The notes: generated by a model not told the origin, from the sequence alone. DNA of 64,000 nt from Erythrobacter sp. (GCA_027311945.1 DAICXZ010000030.1:433338-497337), one strand, 5' to 3'. Positions 27,404 to 36,500 are shown, counted from the first letter of the stretch. Translations and numbers: made by a program.

Positions 27404-27464
27404 CGTTGCGGGCCGCAATAGCGTGTTGCGGCAACCATGCAGCATCGCTAGGCAACCCCGCGAG

Positions 27465-28448
27465 ATGACCGAAATTACCAAGACTCACGAAACCGACGGC
27501 ACCGTGATGGCCGCTCCCGACATCGAACTCGACGTGCGCGAGACCTTCGGGATCGATATCGACATGAAAGTCCCGGCCTTTTCCAAGGCGGACGAACGCG
27601 TGCCCGATACTGATCCGAACTATGTGTTCGACCCGGATACCACGCTGGCGATCCTTGCGGGCTTCGCGCATAACCGCCGCGTGATGGTGCAGGGCTATCA
27701 CGGCACCGGCAAGTCGACCCATATCGAGCAGGTCGCAGCCCGCCTCAACTGGCCGTGTATCCGCATCAACCTCGATGCGCATATCAGCCGTATCGACCTC
27801 GTCGGGCGCGATGCCATCGTGCTGCGCGACGGCTTGCAGGTGACGGAGTTCCGCGAAGGCCTGCTGCCCTGGGCGCTCCAGCATCCGGTTGCCCTGGTGT
27901 TCGACGAATATGACGCGGGCCGCCCCGACGTGATGTTCGTGATCCAGCGCGTGCTTGAGCAGGCGGGCAAGCTGACCCTGCTTGACCAGAACCGCGTGAT
28001 CCGCCCCGATCCCAACTTCCGCCTGTTCGCCACGGCCAACACTGTGGGCCTGGGCGATACCAGCGGGCTTTACCACGGCACGCAGGCGATCAACCAGGGC
28101 CAGATGGACCGCTGGAATATCGTGGTCGGCCTCAACTATCTGCCCGCCGAGACGGAGCGGAAGATCGTCGGCGCCAAGACCAAGCTCGACGATGCGGTGG
28201 TGGCGAACATGATCCGCGTGGCGGATCTCTCGCGCCAAGGCTTCATCAATGGCGACATCTCGACCGTGATGAGCCCGCGTACCGTCATCACCTGGGCCGA
28301 GAACACCGAGATTTTCGGCAATGTCGGGCTCGCGTTCCGGCTCTCGTTCCTCAACAAGTGCGACGAGGCCGAACGGATGCTGGTGGCCGAATACTATCAG
28401 CGCGTGTTCGGCGAGGACTTGCCCGAGAGTGCGGTACGTCAGGGCTGA
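27465..28448 (+). CDS. cobS: Cobaltochelatase AAA+ subunit CobS
   Basis: ATPase subunit that, with CobT and CobN, inserts cobalt into hydrogenobyrinic acid diamide in aerobic cobalamin synthesis. The 327-residue sequence shows the CobS N-terminus ([17 protein letters not shown]), Walker [10 protein letters not shown] (77-85), Walker B VFDEYD (145-150), and the conserved [13 protein letters not shown] and [15 protein letters not shown] blocks. The start MTEITK was chosen; MAAPDIEL at 27507 is a second option. Usually cobT follows directly, but here a penicillin-binding protein gene follows after 97 bp and no cobT is present in the window. Confidence 0.94.
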   Translation: MTEITKTHETDGTVMAAPDIELDVRETFGIDIDMKVPAFSKADERVPDTDPNYVFDPDTTLAILAGFAHNRRVMVQGYHGTGKSTHIEQVAARLNWPCIRINLDAHISRIDLVGRDAIVLRDGLQVTEFREGLLPWALQHPVALVFDEYDAGRPDVMFVIQRVLEQAGKLTLLDQNRVIRPDPNFRLFATANTVGLGDTSGLYHGTQAINQGQMDRWNIVVGLNYLPAETERKIVGAKTKLDDAVVANMIRVADLSRQGFINGDISTVMSPRTVITWAENTEIFGNVGLAFRLSFLNKCDEAERMLVAEYYQRVFGEDLPESAVRQG

Positions 28449-28545
28449 TCGCCTCGGGCCGGCTACGGGGCAGGGCAGTTCAGCCTTGCTTCAGACGGAG
28501 TGCTCCAATAGTGTGTTGCTGTGACAATACACTGGCGTAATCCCG

Positions 28546-30819
28546 ATGTGGCCGTTTTCGTCGTCGCGTAAGTCTGCTTCGGCGGCCAGCTGGCGCGAGT
28601 CCGGCATGCCGCGCGATCTTGCGCTCGAGGATGCGCCATGGTCGCCCTATGCCGATCTTGACGACGATGACGATCTGGCGTTCCGCCCGCGCGGGCCGCG
28701 CCAGCCGTCCTATCTGCCGCCCACCCCGCCCAGACGCACGACGCTAAGAGGGCGAATCTGGGACCGGATCGCCGCGCGCGGCTGGCTCTGGTGGTTCGGG
28801 CGGATCAGCGCTGCCTTCGCGATGGTGTTCATCCTGCTGGTCGCATGGCTGGCGATTACCGCACCGCTCAGCAAGTCCTTGCAACCAATCGCCGCGCCGC
28901 AGGTCACACTGCTCGCGGCCGATGGCACGCCGATTGCGCGCAAGGGCGCTGTGGTGGGCGAGCCGGTGGTGGTGGCCGATCTGCCGCCGCATGTGGTCGA
29001 AGCCTTCCTCGCGATCGAGGATCGGCGTTTCTATTCGCACTGGGGTGTCGACCCGCGCGGCATTGCGCGAGCGGCGCTCACCGGAACCGGCGGCGGTTCG
29101 ACCATTACGCAGCAGCTCGCCAAGTTCACCTTCCTCAGCCCCGAGCGTACGCTTACGCGCAAGGCGCGCGAGGCGCTGATCGCCTTCTGGCTTGAGGCCT
29201 GGCTGACCAAGGACGAGATCCTCGAACGCTACCTCTCGAACGCCTATTTCGGCGACAATATGTACGGCCTGCGCGCGGCGAGCCTGCACTATTTCTACCG
29301 CAAGCCGGAGAACCTGAAGCCGGAGCAGGCGGCGATGCTGGCGGGCCTGTTGCAGGCGCCGAGCCGCCTTGCCCCAACGCGCAACCCCGATCTTGCCGCA
29401 GCGCGCTTCCAGTTGGTGAAGAACGCGATGGTGGCCGCGGGCTACGTCACGCAAGGCGAGGCCGATGCGATGAACGTGCCCCGGCTCGACGTGCGCGAGC
29501 GCGAGGAGATACCGACCGGCACCTATTTCGCGGACTGGGCGCTGCCGCAGGCCGAGGCGAGCGGGGCGGAGGCCTATGCCAGCCGCACGATCACCACGAC
29601 GCTCGATTCGCGCCTCCAGAACATCGCCCGCCGCGTGACCGAACGCGCGCCGCTCGGCTCTGCGCAGGTGGCGCTGGTGGCGATGCGGCCCAATGGCGAG
29701 GTCGTGGCGATGATCGGCGGCAAGGACTATGCGCAAAGCCCGTTTAACCGCGCAACGCAGGCACGCCGCCAGCCAGGATCGACCTTCAAGCTGTTCGTCT
29801 ATCTCGCGGCCCTGCGCAATGGCTGGCACCCCGGCGACACCATCGACAACACCGAATTCACCACCGGCTCCTACCGCCCAGGCAATGCGGGTGACCAATA
29901 TTCACCTACAATCACCCTGGCTGACGCCTTTGCCCAAAGCTCCAACGTGGCGGCGGTGAGGCTGGCGCAGGCGGTGGGGATCGATGCGGTGATCGAGACG
30001 GCGCGTGATCTTGGTGTAACCTCTGACCTTCCGGCAGGCGATCCGAGCCTCGCGCTCGGCACCAGCACAATGACTTTGCTCGAACTGACCAGCGCCTATG
30101 CCGGGGTGGCGGGCAATGCCTTCCCGGTTGAGGGCCACGCCTTCCCCGAGGAAGAAGAGGGCTGGTTCGACTGGTTGTGGAACGGCAAAAGCTCGCTCGG
30201 GTTCGGTGACCATGAGGAGATGGAGCTGCTGCTGCGCGGGGCGATCAACTCGGGCACGGGCCGGGCAGCAATTCTATCCGGGCCGAACTTCGGCAAGACC
30301 GGCACCACGCAGAACAACCGCGACGCGCTGTTCGTCGGCTATGCGGGCGAGGGCGATGATCGGCTGGTGGTCGGCGTATGGGTCGGCAACGACGACAATA
30401 CCCCGCTGAACGGTGTCCACGGCGGCGGCCTTCCGGCGCGGATCTGGCGCGACTTCATGACCAGCGCCATTGCCGGGCAAGCAGTGCCCGCGCGCGAAAC
30501 GCCTCGGCCCGATCCGTCCGGCCCGGTCCAGCCGCTCGACGTGCCGACCGATGGGGAATTTCCGATGGGCGATGGCACCCGCCTGATTATTCGCGATGGC
30601 GAGGCTGTAATCGTGTCCGATGTCGATGGCGTACCGGTCGGCGCGCGCATTGGCGATGGCACGCTCTCGCTCGACATCGATGAGGAAGCTGCGTCCCGGC
30701 GCGTAGCCGATATGGCGCGAGAGGAGGCCGCAGCGCGGCTGGAACAGGCGCGGCAGGAGGCCGAGCGCGCGATAGATAATGCGCGCGGTGCACCGCAGGA
30801 GAGCGGTGCGGGGCCGTGA
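28546..30819 (+). CDS. Class A penicillin-binding protein (PBP1A-like transglycosylase/transpeptidase)
   Basis: A bifunctional peptidoglycan synthase of 757 residues anchored by one transmembrane helix (about 86-105), with an acidic cytoplasmic head containing DDDDD. The GT51 domain shows EDRRF (158-162), GGGSTITQQLAK and ERYLSNAYFG. The transpeptidase shows the active-site STFK (412-415), SSN (465-467) and KTGTT (584-588). The C-terminal 90 residues are a charged Arg/Glu/Ala-rich tail after the catalytic domain. The start rests on an ATG that gives a plausible cytoplasmic N-terminus. Downstream is a convergent pilin gene. Confidence 0.94.
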   Translation: MWPFSSSRKSASAASWRESGMPRDLALEDAPWSPYADLDDDDDLAFRPRGPRQPSYLPPTPPRRTTLRGRIWDRIAARGWLWWFGRISAAFAMVFILLVAWLAITAPLSKSLQPIAAPQVTLLAADGTPIARKGAVVGEPVVVADLPPHVVEAFLAIEDRRFYSHWGVDPRGIARAALTGTGGGSTITQQLAKFTFLSPERTLTRKAREALIAFWLEAWLTKDEILERYLSNAYFGDNMYGLRAASLHYFYRKPENLKPEQAAMLAGLLQAPSRLAPTRNPDLAAARFQLVKNAMVAAGYVTQGEADAMNVPRLDVREREEIPTGTYFADWALPQAEASGAEAYASRTITTTLDSRLQNIARRVTERAPLGSAQVALVAMRPNGEVVAMIGGKDYAQSPFNRATQARRQPGSTFKLFVYLAALRNGWHPGDTIDNTEFTTGSYRPGNAGDQYSPTITLADAFAQSSNVAAVRLAQAVGIDAVIETARDLGVTSDLPAGDPSLALGTSTMTLLELTSAYAGVAGNAFPVEGHAFPEEEEGWFDWLWNGKSSLGFGDHEEMELLLRGAINSGTGRAAILSGPNFGKTGTTQNNRDALFVGYAGEGDDRLVVGVWVGNDDNTPLNGVHGGGLPARIWRDFMTSAIAGQAVPARETPRPDPSGPVQPLDVPTDGEFPMGDGTRLIIRDGEAVIVSDVDGVPVGARIGDGTLSLDIDEEAASRRVADMAREEAAARLEQARQEAERAIDNARGAPQESGAGP

Positions 30820-30857
30820 GGGAAGGCTGCGCAGTTCGCGCAGCCAAGCGCAAAACC

Positions 30858-31085
30858 CTAGTGTTTGTCTCTGGTTCGGATCGGCTGCCGGGGCGCCGGT
30901 GCAGGTGCAGGAGCAGCGTCATTCATCGCCGCGAACGCCGTGTCGACTTCGGAATACTTGGCGGAGGTCTCATCACCGATGGTGGTCAGTATCGCGATCA
31001 GGCCGACGGCGACCAGCGCTGCCAGGGCAACATATTCGATTGCGGACGTGCCGCTCTCGTCCTGCCACAAGCCTTTTTTTGCCAT
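30858..31085 (-). CDS. Flp/Fap type IVb pilin (orphan)
   Basis: A 75-residue prepilin. A short basic leader (MAKKGLWQDESG) ends in Gly12, followed by TSAIEYVALAALVAVGLIAI with Glu at mature position +5, the expected prepilin peptidase site. A Pro/Ala-rich C-terminus follows. Flp pilins build tad adhesive pili. No prepilin peptidase, CpaB/CpaF or TadBC genes are in the window, so either the machinery is elsewhere or this is a stray pilin copy. The start MAKKG removes a 23-residue upstream extension without pilin features. Confidence 0.88.
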   Translation of the reverse strand: MAKKGLWQDESGTSAIEYVALAALVAVGLIAILTTIGDETSAKYSEVDTAFAAMNDAAPAPAPAPRQPIRTRDKH

Positions 31086-31207
31086 CGCTTCGCCTCCTGA
31101 TGCGATGCCCAGATGGCAGCATAAGGTTAAACTTCTGCTAGCCCGCATTAACAATGGTCAGGCAGGCGCGCAGCGGGCGGGCGGTAGTCGAAGCAGGCGA
31201 CCTATGG

Positions 31208-31241
31208 AAAAAGGCCCCGCAAGCGCACTTGCAGGGCCTTT
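31208..31241 (-). terminator. Intrinsic terminator after the UrcA-family gene
   Basis: The stem AAGGCCC-C-GCAAG / CTTGC-A-GGGCCTT has one C-A mismatch and a CGCA loop. Read on the minus strand it ends in TTTTT. It lies 22 bp beyond the gene's stop codon. Confidence 0.72.
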
Positions 31242-31263
31242 CTCTGTGACGAACGTCTCGCTG

Positions 31264-31557
31264 TCAGCGCCCCGTGCTGGTGTAGGCCAGGGCGATGCGG
31301 CTGCGGGCTGCGAGTTCGCTCATGGCCTTGGCGGTGCCGTCGCGCATGCAGATTTCGCGCTCGCTACGCCGGTTTGCCTTGGCGCAGGCGTTCGTGACAG
31401 CCGTTTCGATCCGCTCGTGCATGATGGCGACATCGGAGGCCTTGGTCAGATCGAGGCCTTGGTGGCTGATGGCGATCTTGATCTCGCCGGTAGCCGAAGC
31501 GGCGACCGAGGTGGAGGCAATAACAGCGGTGAGGCTGGCGATCAGGAATTTCTTCAT
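31264..31557 (-). CDS. UrcA family secreted protein
   Basis: A 97-residue protein with a Sec signal peptide (MKKFLIASLTAVIASTSVAASA). The UrcA-type mature region has KIAISHQGLDLTKASDVAIMHERI and two Cys, in TNACAKANRRSEREIC, that could form a disulfide. The family is common in Caulobacterales and Sphingomonadales; its function is unknown. It is a single gene with a terminator, and a clear 150-bp upstream region separates it from truA. Confidence 0.85.
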   Translation of the reverse strand: MKKFLIASLTAVIASTSVAASATGEIKIAISHQGLDLTKASDVAIMHERIETAVTNACAKANRRSEREICMRDGTAKAMSELAARSRIALAYTSTGR

Positions 31558-31707
31558 GGCAGCGGTCCTTGCTAAGAGAAGTGATCGCCTTCCTGCATCA
31601 TCTCATTTTGTATTCTGTCCTGCTGTTGTGCGGCGCATCATAATTCAACGCAAATGCGATTAGCGCATGCGGAATTGCAAACATTGCAACTGAGTCGTGG
31701 TGGATTT

Positions 31708-32454
31708 CTAGTCCGCAGGGTAGGATGCGCGCAGGAAATAGAGGCCCTCGGGCGGCGCATTGAGGCCGAGAGCCGAGCGGTCTGCCGCTTCCAGCGCCTC
31801 GGCCACCTGCTCGATACGCCACTGGCCAAGCCCGACCAGCGACAGCGTGCCGACCATCGAACGGACCTGATGGTGAAGGAAACTGCGAGCCTCGGCCTCG
31901 ATCAGAATGTGATCGTCCTCGCGCCGCACGTCGAGCCGGTCGAGCGACTTCACGGGGCTTGCCGCCTGGCAATGGGCCGATCGGAAGGTGGTGAAGTCGT
32001 GCAGGCCGACAAGCGCCTGGGCAGCCCGGTGCATGGCCTCGGCGTCGAGCGGGCGGGCGACATGCCATGCGCGGTTTTTCTCCAGTGTCAGCGGCGCACG
32101 GCGGTTGGCGATGCGGTAAACATAGGCGCGGCCAAGGCAGGAGAAGCGCGCGTGCCAGTCGTCGGGCACGATCTCGCAGCCGATTATCGCCACTGGATCG
32201 GGGCGCAGGTGGGCGTTGAGCGCCTCGGTCAGGCGAAACGGCTCGATCTGCTTTTCGATATCGAGATGGCACCGCATGGCCAGCGCGTGAACGCCGCTGT
32301 CGGTGCGTCCGGCGCTGAAGAGTATCGGGTTTTCGCCCGTCACCTTATGGGCCGCATCCTCGATCGCCTGCTGCACCGTGGGGCCGTGGACCTGCCGTTG
32401 CAGGCCCATGAAAGGGGTGCCGTCGAATTCTACCGTGAGCGCGAAGCGGGTCAT
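31708..32454 (-). CDS. truA: tRNA pseudouridine(38-40) synthase
   Basis: Isomerises U38-U40 in the tRNA anticodon stem-loop. The 248-residue protein has the catalytic motif [11 protein letters not shown] with Asp52, the [14 protein letters not shown] segment near residue 105, [14 protein letters not shown], and [13 protein letters not shown] near the C-terminus. Its start overlaps the fmt stop by four bases (ATGA), so fmt-truA is a coupled pair concerned with initiator and general tRNA. Complete. Confidence 0.97.
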   Translation of the reverse strand: MTRFALTVEFDGTPFMGLQRQVHGPTVQQAIEDAAHKVTGENPILFSAGRTDSGVHALAMRCHLDIEKQIEPFRLTEALNAHLRPDPVAIIGCEIVPDDWHARFSCLGRAYVYRIANRRAPLTLEKNRAWHVARPLDAEAMHRAAQALVGLHDFTTFRSAHCQAASPVKSLDRLDVRREDDHILIEAEARSFLHHQVRSMVGTLSLVGLGQWRIEQVAEALEAADRSALGLNAPPEGLYFLRASYPAD

Positions 32455-33356
32455 GTCAGCACAGTGCCCTCGGCCACCGGATTACCGCGCAGGAAGTCGT
32501 CGAGCGCCATGGCAGGTTTGCCTGCACGTTGCAGTGTCACCGGGCGTAGGGCGCGGTCGCCGCAGGCGATGGTCAGGCGCTCATCAAGCACCATGCCGGG
32601 CGCGCCGGTGCCATCGACCACCTCGGCGCGCAGCAGCTTGATCCGTGCGCCGTCCAGCTCGAACCAGGCGCCGGGGAAGGGCGCGAAGGCGCGCACTTCG
32701 CGTTCGAGCAAGCCAGCCGGTTTGGAGAAATCGAGCCGCGCCTCAGCCTTGTCGATCTTGGCGGCATATGTGGCCGCGACATCGTCCTGCGGCAGCGGGG
32801 TGAGGGTGGGCAGGCGGCTGAGCGCGTTCACCATCAGCTTGGCACCCATCTGCGCGAGTTCGTCGTGCAGGTCGCCGCTGGTCTTGCCGGCGGTCGCGGT
32901 CTCGCCGCGCAACAGCATGTCGCCGGTGTCGAGGCCGCGTTCCATCTGCATGATGGTCACCCCGGTCATCGGATCGCCCGATTCGATGGCGCGCTGGATC
33001 GGCGCGGCACCGCGCCAGCGCGGCAGCAGCGAGGCGTGGACGTTCACGCAGCCGAGCCGCGGAGCGCTCAGCACTTCGACTGGAAGCAGCAGGCCATAGG
33101 CAACCACCACCGCAATATCGGCATCGAGCGCGGCGAAGGCCTTGCGGTCTTCGGCGGCGGAAAAGTTCACCGGATGGCGCACCTCCAGCCTCAGCTCCTC
33201 CGCGCGCGCCTGCACCGGCGAGGGGCGCAGCTTCTTGCCCCGGCCAGCCGGGCGCGGCGGCTGGGTATAGACCGCGCAGATTTCGTGTCCGGCCTCATTC
33301 AGGGCGTCGAGCACCGGCACGGCAAAGTCAGGTGTTCCCATTAATACGATGCGCAT
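32451..33356 (-). CDS. fmt: Methionyl-tRNA formyltransferase
   Basis: Transfers the formyl group of 10-formyl-THF to initiator Met-tRNA. The 301-residue protein begins [16 protein letters not shown], carries the catalytic [16 protein letters not shown] (Asn/His) and [21 protein letters not shown] with the catalytic Asp, and ends in the OB-like C-terminal domain. It acts in the same N-terminal formylation/deformylation cycle as def, encoded 0.7 kb away on the other strand, and its cofactor depends on fhs at 37-38.5 kb. Repeat copy 2 abuts its 5' end. Confidence 0.97.
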   Translation of the reverse strand: MRIVLMGTPDFAVPVLDALNEAGHEICAVYTQPPRPAGRGKKLRPSPVQARAEELRLEVRHPVNFSAAEDRKAFAALDADIAVVVAYGLLLPVEVLSAPRLGCVNVHASLLPRWRGAAPIQRAIESGDPMTGVTIMQMERGLDTGDMLLRGETATAGKTSGDLHDELAQMGAKLMVNALSRLPTLTPLPQDDVAATYAAKIDKAEARLDFSKPAGLLEREVRAFAPFPGAWFELDGARIKLLRAEVVDGTGAPGMVLDERLTIACGDRALRPVTLQRAGKPAMALDDFLRGNPVAEGTVLT

Positions 33357-33364
33357 AGACCATT

Positions 33365-33455
33365 CCCGCTCATCCTGAGCTTGTCGAAGGATTGCCCTTC
33401 CTTCAGGCGCGGCGCTAGAAGAAAAAGCGGTCCTTCGACAAGCTCAGGACGAACG
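33365..33455. repeat. Dispersed palindromic repeat, family 1, copy 2
   Basis: CCTGAGCTTGTCGAAGG at 33374-33390 and its exact reverse complement at 33432-33448 are separated by 41 bp. The left flank CCCGCTCAT is the same as in copy 1. It fills the divergent gap between fmt and recR, where promoters for both genes would be expected. Confidence 0.9.
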
Positions 33456-33469
33456 GATATGGGGGATGG

Positions 33470-34066
33470 ATGGCTTCGCAAGAAATCGAAAACCTCGCCT
33501 CTGCATTGGCGCGACTGCCGGGCCTCGGGCCACGCTCGGCGCGCCGGGCGGTGCTGTGGCTGGTGAAACACCGGCAGACCGCGCTCGCCCAGCTGGTCGA
33601 GGCGCTGCAAGTGGTTGAGCGCAGGCTGGTCGAATGCTCCACCTGCGGCAATGTCGATACGACCGATCCGTGCAGCATCTGCGCCGATCCGCGCCGCGAC
33701 GCCAAGGCGATCTGCGTAGTGGAGGAAGTGGCCGACCTGTGGGCGCTTGATCGGGCCAAGCTGTTCAGCGGCAAGTTTCACGTGCTCGGCGGACGTCTCT
33801 CGGCGCTGGACGGGGTGCGGCCCGAAGACCTTTCCATCGACCGCTTGCTCGCGCGTGTCGAGGCGGGCGGGGTCGACGAGGTGGTGCTGGCGATGAACGC
33901 CACGCTCGAAGGGCAGACCACCGCCCATTACCTCGGCGAACGGCTCGAACGGTTCCCGGTGCGAATCACGCAGCTGGCGCACGGCCTGCCGGTCGGCGGC
34001 GAGCTGGACTATCTCGACGAAGGTACTTTGGCGCAGGCGTTGAGGGCGCGGCGTCCTCTAGCTTGA
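33470..34066 (+). CDS. recR: Recombination mediator RecR
   Basis: With RecO/RecF it loads RecA at gaps. At 198 residues it has the usual length. The N-terminal HhH ([13 protein letters not shown]) is followed by a C4 zinc finger (Cys56, 59, 68, 71 in [16 protein letters not shown]), the Toprim domain from [14 protein letters not shown], and the C-terminal ALRARRPLA. Its ATG lies only 15 bp past repeat copy 2. It is followed by def after 31 bp. Confidence 0.97.
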   Translation: MASQEIENLASALARLPGLGPRSARRAVLWLVKHRQTALAQLVEALQVVERRLVECSTCGNVDTTDPCSICADPRRDAKAICVVEEVADLWALDRAKLFSGKFHVLGGRLSALDGVRPEDLSIDRLLARVEAGGVDEVVLAMNATLEGQTTAHYLGERLERFPVRITQLAHGLPVGGELDYLDEGTLAQALRARRPLA

Positions 34067-34097
34067 TTGGCGCGGGCCTCGCGACTATCTAGCGCCG

Positions 34098-34664
34098 ATG
34101 GCTATCCGTGAAATCCTCGAAGTTCCCGATCCTGTCCTCAAGCAGGTCTCCACGCCCGTCGACAAATTCGACGACGAACTGAAGACGCTGGTCGAGGACA
34201 TGTTTGAAACCATGTACGACGCCAATGGCATTGGCCTGGCCGCGATCCAGGTCGGCGTGCCGCAGCGCGTGCTGGTGATCGACCTCCAGCCCGAAGACCC
34301 GGATGCGGAGCCTGAGCCGTGCGATCACGATGGCCACCACCATCACCATCAGCCGACCAAGAACGAACCGCGCGTCTTCATCAACCCGGAGATTCTCGAT
34401 CCGGCGGAAGAGCAGGCGACCTATCAGGAAGGCTGCCTCTCGGTGCCCGATATCTATGCCGATGTGGACCGTCCGAAGACCTGCCGTGTGCGCTGGCAGG
34501 ATCTGGATGGCAATTTGCACGAAGAGCCGATGGACGGCCTGTTGGCGATCTGCATCCAGCACGAGATGGACCATCTCAATGGCGTGCTGTTCATCGACCA
34601 CTTGAGCCGATTGAAGCGTAACATGGCGCTCAAAAAGCTGGAAAAGGCACGCAAGGCGGCCTGA
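34098..34664 (+). CDS. def: Peptide deformylase with His-rich insertion
   Basis: Removes the formyl group from nascent N-terminal Met, using Fe2+ or a related metal. The 188-residue protein shows motif 1 [10 protein letters not shown] (44-53), motif 2 EGCLS (111-115) with the metal Cys, and motif 3 QHEMDH (154-159). Between residues about 64 and 88, where the family normally has a short loop, there is an acidic then His-rich insert with Cys75, His77 and five consecutive His (80-84). Such a loop could bind metal. A decayed copy of the 3' end lies 0.7 kb downstream. Confidence 0.96.
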   Translation: MAIREILEVPDPVLKQVSTPVDKFDDELKTLVEDMFETMYDANGIGLAAIQVGVPQRVLVIDLQPEDPDAEPEPCDHDGHHHHHQPTKNEPRVFINPEILDPAEEQATYQEGCLSVPDIYADVDRPKTCRVRWQDLDGNLHEEPMDGLLAICIQHEMDHLNGVLFIDHLSRLKRNMALKKLEKARKAA

Positions 34665-34707
34665 TCGGCTGCTATCCTCCCCGAGAAACGATTCGAGGAG
34701 GGGTATC

Positions 34708-35190
34708 ATGAAGGTTTCCATGGCATTTGCTGTCGGCACGCTGGTGCTGCTTGCAGCCTGTGATCAGGCGGGCGGCGAGCCGACGCCGGGAGTTGCGGAT
34801 CAGGCTGACGAGCGCGCGCAGCTTGAGGCGAACAAGCAGCTTGTGCTCGATATGTGGCACGAGGTGCTCAATGGTCAGAACTTCGATGCCGCGCGCAAGT
34901 ACATCTCGCCCGACTACATCCAGCACAGCCCAGGCATCGAGGGCGGGCTCGACGGTCTTATAGAATATCTGGAAACGTCCAGGCCCGATGCCGAACCGCT
35001 TGAACCCGGCACCTATCCATTGACCGAGTTCGAATTCGTGTTGGCCGAGGGCGATCTCGTGCAATTGATGCACCAACGGCAATTGCCGAGCCGCGACGAT
35101 CCCGAAACGCTGGTGCCCGTCTGGTGGTACGACACTTATCGCATCGAAGACGGGATGATTGTCGAGCATTGGGATTCGATCCACCGCTAG
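34708..35190 (+). CDS. SnoaL-like lipoprotein
   Basis: A 160-residue predicted lipoprotein (lipobox LLAAC, Cys18) whose mature part has the SnoaL/NTF2-like fold. Visible are LVLDMWHEVLNGQNFDAARKY, SPDYIQHSPGIEGG and the C-terminal WYDTYRIEDGMIVEHWDSIH. Family members bind or isomerise small hydrophobic compounds, but many are of unknown function. A strong GAGGAGG ribosome-binding site precedes the ATG. It lies between intact def and the def remnant, so it may have been caught in a local duplication. Confidence 0.85.
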   Translation: MKVSMAFAVGTLVLLAACDQAGGEPTPGVADQADERAQLEANKQLVLDMWHEVLNGQNFDAARKYISPDYIQHSPGIEGGLDGLIEYLETSRPDAEPLEPGTYPLTEFEFVLAEGDLVQLMHQRQLPSRDDPETLVPVWWYDTYRIEDGMIVEHWDSIHR

Positions 35191-35250
35191 GGTCAGCGAG
35201 TGGGGCGCAGGATGACACTGCGATAGGGGATTGCCGCCGGCGCATTGTGC

Positions 35251-35350
35251 TGGCGATCTGCATCCAGCACGAGATGGACCGCCTCAACGTTTGATCATCA
35301 ATTGCGACCGAAGCAAAACATGGCGCTGCAAAAGCCCGCAAGGCGCCTTG
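35251..35350 (+). pseudogene. Decayed duplicate of the def 3' end
   Basis: Thirty bases (35251-35280) are identical to 34543-34572 inside def, covering the codons for the metal-binding [10 protein letters not shown] segment. Downstream, patchy similarity to the rest of def continues (AACATGGCGCT, AAAAG, CGCAAGGCG), with deletions and an early in-frame TGA at about 35292. No start or 5' part remains. This is a remnant of a duplicated or second deformylase gene, not a coding sequence. Confidence 0.75.
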
Positions 35351-35355
35351 GTCGT

Positions 35356-35589
35356 CTAGCTTTCAGCAGCTTCAGATATCGCTGCGTCCTCTGCGGCGGC
35401 GAGGCGTTCAAGACGCTCGCTGGCAGCCTTGGCACGCGATTTTTCGATCTTCTTGGCCTGGTCGGCCAGGGCCCGCCAGGTCTTCTGCGACCGCAGGGCG
35501 CGTTCGCGGACGTTGTCGAGCGTTGCAGCCTTGACATCGCGCGCGGCTTCCGCAGCGCGTGCGTCGTAAAATGCGAAGGTCTGGCTCAT
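35356..35589 (-). CDS. Small basic helical protein downstream of cspA
   Basis: A 77-residue protein, MSQTFAFYDARAAEAARD at the start and then an Ala/Arg/Lys/Glu-rich amphipathic helix with no Cys, signal peptide or membrane span. I do not recognise a named family. It is 66 bp downstream of cspA on the same strand, with a strong hairpin between them, so read-through from cspA is likely. The start was chosen where the protein-like composition begins. Confidence 0.65.
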   Translation of the reverse strand: MSQTFAFYDARAAEAARDVKAATLDNVRERALRSQKTWRALADQAKKIEKSRAKAASERLERLAAAEDAAISEAAES

Positions 35590-35613
35590 ATGATTTTCCC
35601 GTGAGAGGGAGCG

Positions 35614-35641
35614 CCTCCCCCGCGCCTTGGCGCAGGGGAGG
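35614..35641 (-). terminator. Strong hairpin between cspA and the following small gene
   Basis: CCTCCCC-C-GCGCC TT GGCGC-A-GGGGAGG forms a stem of 12 pairs with a single mismatch and a 2-nt loop. No T-run follows on the minus strand, so it may attenuate transcription or protect the cspA 3' end rather than terminate fully. Confidence 0.5.
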
Positions 35642-35655
35642 TGAGCCCGTTGCAA

Positions 35656-35868
35656 TTAGTCGGCGGGCGTGAGGTTCACGGCCGATGCCTTGCCGTTCTT
35701 GCCCTGCTCAACTTCATAGTTGAGGCGCTGGTCGGTGTTCAGCGTGTCCATGCCGGCAGCCTGAACTGCGGTGATGTGGACGAAGCTGTCGGCCGAGCCA
35801 TCGTCGGGCTGAATGAAACCATAGCCCTTGTCGGCATTGAAGAATTTGACGGATCCGGTCTTGCTCAT
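35656..35868 (-). CDS. cspA: Cold-shock protein CspA family
   Basis: A 70-residue single OB-fold RNA chaperone. RNP1 is KGYGFIQ and RNP2 is DSFVHITA, both intact. The 227-bp upstream region without genes would supply the long 5' leader typical of cold-shock mRNAs. In that region a GGAAC-N16-CCTT arrangement (36030-36054, minus strand) loosely resembles an alphaproteobacterial general-stress promoter but mismatches the -10. The gene is followed by a hairpin and the 77-residue protein gene. Confidence 0.95.
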   Translation of the reverse strand: MSKTGSVKFFNADKGYGFIQPDDGSADSFVHITAVQAAGMDTLNTDQRLNYEVEQGKNGKASAVNLTPAD

Positions 35869-36095
35869 GATGCTTCCTTTCCAGAAGACATAGTGCCCAG
35901 CGGCAAAAGCGCCGCCAGGGGTCGTGCGTCAGGTCGTGTGATGAAAGGAAGTCGTCGTCTGGCGGCGTCGCCGGGTTAGCGGCTGCGCTTAGTCAAAGGC
36001 CGAAGTCCGTCGCAAATTTCGACGTCAGCAAGGACCTTGTAACACAGGTGTTCCGAAAAGCTCAGCAGTTTCTTTTGTGCCTGTTCGCAAGCGGC

Positions 36096-36500
36096 TCAGG
36101 CAGCCGCTGCTTCCTGCATGCCTTGCAGGGCCTTGAGGCAATCCTCGAAGCATTCGCGGCACATCTTTGCGCAGCGCTGGCAATGGGCATTGTCGTGCTT
36201 CGCGCATTCCTCGGCGCAAATCTTGCACGCGATCACACAGGCTTCGAGCAGCGACTTGATAACGACGGTGTTGCCCGCCGTGCGACGCGCGGCGACGCGG
36301 CTGACGGCCTGGCAGATATCGGCGCAGTCCATGCATTTGCGAATGCAGACGGACATATCCATCTGTTCGGCCGAGCAGGCATCGGCGCATGAATTGCAGA
36401 TCGCCGCGCAATACATCGCGTGCTTCACCGCCTCGGCGAGGTCTTCGTTGTAATCGGCACCCACTTGCGGGTGCTCGCGAATCATTTCCTTGATGGACAT
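36096..36500 (-). CDS. Cytosolic four-helix copper-storage protein (Csp3/DUF326 type)
   Basis: A 134-residue all-helical protein with 17 Cys residues, mostly in CxxxC/CxxC spacings along three helices (31, 35, 38, 42; 52, 56, 59, 63; 88, 92, 95, 99; 107-121). This is the arrangement that lines the core of Csp proteins and binds many Cu(I) ions. No signal peptide is present, so it belongs to the cytosolic Csp3 group. An AAGGAGA ribosome-binding site lies 8 bp upstream. It is 72 bp downstream of a small lipoprotein gene on the same strand. No copper exporter or CueR-type gene is alongside. Confidence 0.93.
   Translation of the reverse strand: MSIKEMIREHPQVGADYNEDLAEAVKHAMYCAAICNSCADACSAEQMDMSVCIRKCMDCADICQAVSRVAARRTAGNTVVIKSLLEACVIACKICAEECAKHDNAHCQRCAKMCRECFEDCLKALQGMQEAAAA

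Noticed and set aside
27465..28545. Cobalamin riboswitch ahead of cobS or of the receptor gene
   Set aside because: No B12-box-like or long structured leader could be found by eye in either upstream region.
31654..33099. 481-codon plus-strand frame over truA and fmt
   Set aside because: Antisense to two well-conserved genes; composition biased, no domain visible.
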